A stretch of DNA of 64,000 nucleotides from UBA4802 sp964509195 (GTDB lineage Bacteria > Spirochaetota > UBA4802 > UB4802). Below, piece by piece: positions 62,295 to 64,000 of the stretch. The position numbers and the translations under genes are program-made. Location: assembly GCA_964509195.1 (NCBI GenBank), contig CAZDWJ010000005.1, forward strand, positions 114,379 through 178,378, written 5' to 3'. The notes under the pieces were generated by a model, which searched no databases, had not been told where the DNA came from, and worked only from the letters and a program-made list of their open reading frames with translations. Numbering within the stretch: position 1 is the first letter of the stretch; every line of letters starts with the position of its first letter.

Positions 62295-63588
62295 CGTGGA
62301 TTATTGAAAATAAATATTGCTTGCCTCCAATCATTACTGCACTGCTGTATACTTCCACATCGCTTATACTGCCATCCTTTTTCCTGTGTTTGAATTCAAA
62401 ATGCACTCGCTTATAGGTACGCGCATCCTCCATCCTGGCTTTTATCTCATCTGGAGGCAATGTATTAATTTGCTGAATCTTCATTGACCGGAGCTCTCGT
62501 CTGGTCCACCCATAGAATTGTTCTGCTGCTTGGTTTGCATCTATAATATAACCTTTATCTGGATCGATAATGAGCATCACAGCTTTGCTGTTAATAAAAA
62601 TTGTTCTGTATCGTTCTTCACTATCTTTTAATTCACTCTCTATTTTTTTGTGCTGGGTGATATCACTCATAGATCCAACCAAGCCAGCAATATTGCCTTT
62701 ACTATCTCGTATTGCTCTTATATGTATATCAACCCATACATATTGTGCATACTTTGTAATGACTCTACATGCAGCAGATGAATTATTTTTATTGCTCAAT
62801 TCTTTAAAAATTTTCTCATAGAGCAAAACATCATCTGGATAAATATTCTTGGTAAAATCAGTATTAATAATCTCATCAGGTCTATAACCAAGTACAATTT
62901 CAACATTAGGGCTTATCCATGTAATTGATTTCGTTGCTGCATCCATACTAAAAACTATGGATGGATTAACACTCAAAACATCCTGCAAAAGGTCAGCGTC
63001 TGCTTTTAAATTTTGCAGTGCCAGCGTTCTACTCTCAATGGTCTTGAATATGAGAGCTATCGCACATAAACCTGATGAAAGTATTATTAAGTACGGAATA
63101 CCTATTGTTGCAATTACAGTTAACCCCCGTGGCCATGGTAATAATAACTGACATAGCAAAACAAGAATATGAGTTATAAATGCAAAAAGAATAATTGCGT
63201 ATAAGGGGATATTTGTAGGCTCATTTTTATAAATGCGGCGCACAACTAATCCAGCCAACGCCGAAACAATAACCGAAGCAGTTCCAGCATACACACCTGG
63301 ACCACCGAGTAAAATCCGATACGTACAAGCAATAAGCGATGCAATAAGTGATGCAATACCACCACCATATAAACCGGATAAAGCTATAACAACAGAACGC
63401 CCATCATATATAATTCCTTCTTCAAATACTAGCGGTGTTGCCATTGCAGCAACTGCTGAAAAACCAAAAAGCAAACCGGAAAGAATCCGGTAACTATTAG
63501 GATAGATTTTACGCAGTGTAAGGATTGGTCCCCATATGACACTTAAAGCAATAATTAACGTTATATTATGGACCAGTGTTAGTAGCAT
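62248..63588 (-). CDS. Hybrid sensor kinase, N-terminal part (5TM-LYT membrane sensor, two PAS), frame-split
   Basis: The 446-codon frame starts with about six transmembrane helices of the 5TM-5TMR-LYT type (about 8-190, with GLLFGFSAVAAMATP and the GLYGGGIASLIASLIACTYRILLGGPGVYAG core), as in LytS-like sensors. Two PAS domains follow (about 205-320 and 325-435, the second ending KQYLFSIIHDVSAKK). The last residues KGRRGIKEK are out-of-frame sequence. Joined to the two downstream frames, the whole would be a hybrid kinase of about 950 residues: membrane sensor, three PAS, HisKA, HATPase, receiver. The signal is unknown. Confidence 0.85.
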   Translation of the reverse strand: MLLTLVHNITLIIALSVIWGPILTLRKIYPNSYRILSGLLFGFSAVAAMATPLVFEEGIIYDGRSVVIALSGLYGGGIASLIASLIACTYRILLGGPGVYAGTASVIVSALAGLVVRRIYKNEPTNIPLYAIILFAFITHILVLLCQLLLPWPRGLTVIATIGIPYLIILSSGLCAIALIFKTIESRTLALQNLKADADLLQDVLSVNPSIVFSMDAATKSITWISPNVEIVLGYRPDEIINTDFTKNIYPDDVLLYEKIFKELSNKNNSSAACRVITKYAQYVWVDIHIRAIRDSKGNIAGLVGSMSDITQHKKIESELKDSEERYRTIFINSKAVMLIIDPDKGYIIDANQAAEQFYGWTRRELRSMKIQQINTLPPDEIKARMEDARTYKRVHFEFKHRKKDGSISDVEVYSSAVMIGGKQYLFSIIHDVSAKKKGRRGIKEK

Positions 63589-63967
63589 GTAGCTTTTACC
63601 AGATAAACTATTTCATTGTTATATATCAGTATATATCATAAAAGGCAAGAATAAAATATTTATATATCTCCATCCTTTTTTTAACTACTAGTTAAGTTAA
63701 AAACAATGTGAATTGTGCCACCTTAAAAATTTTGATGGAAGTATAAATAATATGATGAATGCTTGATTGTACCATCCTTATAGTATTATACTATCATACT
63801 GTATTCTTTTATAAATTGTGGACAAAAAGATTTTTAATTTTTTCACAGAAATGCAATATAATAACTGAATATCCAAAAAATATTTTTTTAAAACAATTGA
63901 CAATACTAATAATGTATATATCGTTTTTTAAAATACATAAATTACATAAAAACTTTGGGAGGAAGCT
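63589..63967. other. 379-base AT-rich gap before the right-edge gene
   Basis: This region separates the sensor kinase (minus) from the plus-strand partial gene and should hold divergent promoters. It is very AT-rich. A TTGACA at about 63898 lies near TATATC and similar boxes with poor spacing, so no promoter is called. No gene, repeat or RNA was recognised. Confidence 0.4.
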
Positions 63968-64000
63968 ATGGATTTTGAAACTACCACATGTATTTCGTTT
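63968..64000 (+). CDS. Start of a second DUF1564-like gene (partial)
   Basis: The last 33 bases encode MDFETTTCISF after GGGAGGAAG, an excellent ribosome site. The first residues match the DUF1564-like protein at 41098-41574 (MNIETTTCISL) at eight of eleven positions. The body of the gene is outside the window, so the identity rests on that short match. Confidence 0.55.
   Translation, partial: MDFETTTCISF

Larger units (their letters stand above)
1294..63063. repeat. Iterated 7-mer GCGATAG (extended GCGATAGYT), 35 copies
   Basis: Copies start at 1294, 2195, 6797, 6814, 11871, 13531, 15765, 16355, 19122, 22585, 23891, 24014, 26622, 27909, 29804, 30528, 31254, 33083, 34365, 35346, 35900, 36038, 37744, 38261, 39777, 42801, 44287, 46240, 48498, 50059, 51519, 54307, 54695, 57962 and 63057. 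Twenty-one read on the plus strand and 14 on the minus. Most are followed by CT or TT, and most are preceded by G or T. The count is by hand and could miss one or two. Its function is unknown. Confidence 0.7.

Noticed and set aside
1..64000. tRNA, rRNA or CRISPR elements
   Set aside because: None were seen on reading through both strands; a dedicated scan would be needed to exclude a tRNA fully.

Overview
This window is an AT-rich bacterial chromosome segment (roughly 36-38% GC by eye) with tightly packed, often overlapping genes. The source is probably a diderm bacterium. The gene content fits a spirochaete of the Leptospira side best, but only tentatively. The evidence is a MurE with the DNPR motif of meso-DAP enzymes, a protein resembling the Leptospira-associated DUF1564 family (present twice), membrane-anchored chemoreceptors, lipoproteins, an outer-membrane beta-barrel fusion, and glp and gcv operons. 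No tRNA, rRNA, CRISPR array, intact insertion sequence or replication origin was recognised.

Layout. (1) 1-12.6 kb, minus strand: a division and cell wall (dcw) cluster, mraZ-rsmH-ftsL-murE-murF-mraY-murD-ftsW-murG-murC-ftsQ-ftsA, with ftsA running off the left edge. There is no ftsI between ftsL and murE. A sigma70-like promoter and a three-repeat MraZ operator lie in front of mraZ. (2) 12.8-17.45 kb, plus: a nitrogen operon of PII, a flotillin-like protein, glutamine synthetase (frameshifted in this sequence) and an ammonium transporter, closed by a strong terminator. (3) 17.4-22.6 kb: a duplicated-repeat exported protein, a CYTH protein, a GerMN protein, a HEAT-repeat protein, a small orphan gene and a ferritin-like/VIT membrane protein. 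(4) 22.6-30.3 kb, minus: a glycine cleavage and lipoylation operon (FAD/NAD oxidoreductase, gcvT, gcvH, gcvPA, gcvPB, lipA and a two-subunit lipoate ligase). (5) 30.4-42.6 kb: two chemoreceptors, endonuclease V, an acyltransferase, proA, an alkylsulfatase-like lipoprotein, an SDR, an alpha/beta hydrolase and a DUF1564-like gene. Decayed integrase and transposase pieces and a broken small gene sit among them. (6) 42.7-51.7 kb, plus: a catabolic locus with a sodium:solute symporter, a small membrane protein, a membrane-anchored AraC regulator, a FGGY kinase, a class III aminotransferase, an MFS transporter and a class II aldolase. (7) 51.8-55.7 kb, plus: DUF3015, an Lnb-like DUF4105/beta-barrel protein, a hydrolase lipoprotein and a small exported protein. 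(8) 55.7-63.6 kb, minus: glpABC, a TetR regulator and a large hybrid sensor kinase split into three reading frames by homopolymer shifts. The right edge holds the start of a second DUF1564-like gene.

How the genes work together. Region 1 makes and polymerises peptidoglycan precursor and builds the divisome. Region 2 takes up and assimilates ammonium under PII control. Region 4 oxidises glycine and attaches or makes the lipoyl group that the H protein needs. Region 6 looks like uptake followed by transamination, phosphorylation and retro-aldol cleavage of an unidentified polyol or aminosugar-like compound. Region 8 oxidises glycerol-3-phosphate anaerobically.

The most unusual signal is not a gene. 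A 7-mer, GCGATAG (extended GCGATAGYT), occurs 35 times on the two strands by hand count, several times the chance expectation. It lies in different reading frames, between genes and in a pseudogene, like a highly iterated motif or uptake signal. Three separate homopolymer frameshifts (one in glnA, two in the sensor kinase) are either sequencing errors or real lesions and need read-level checking.
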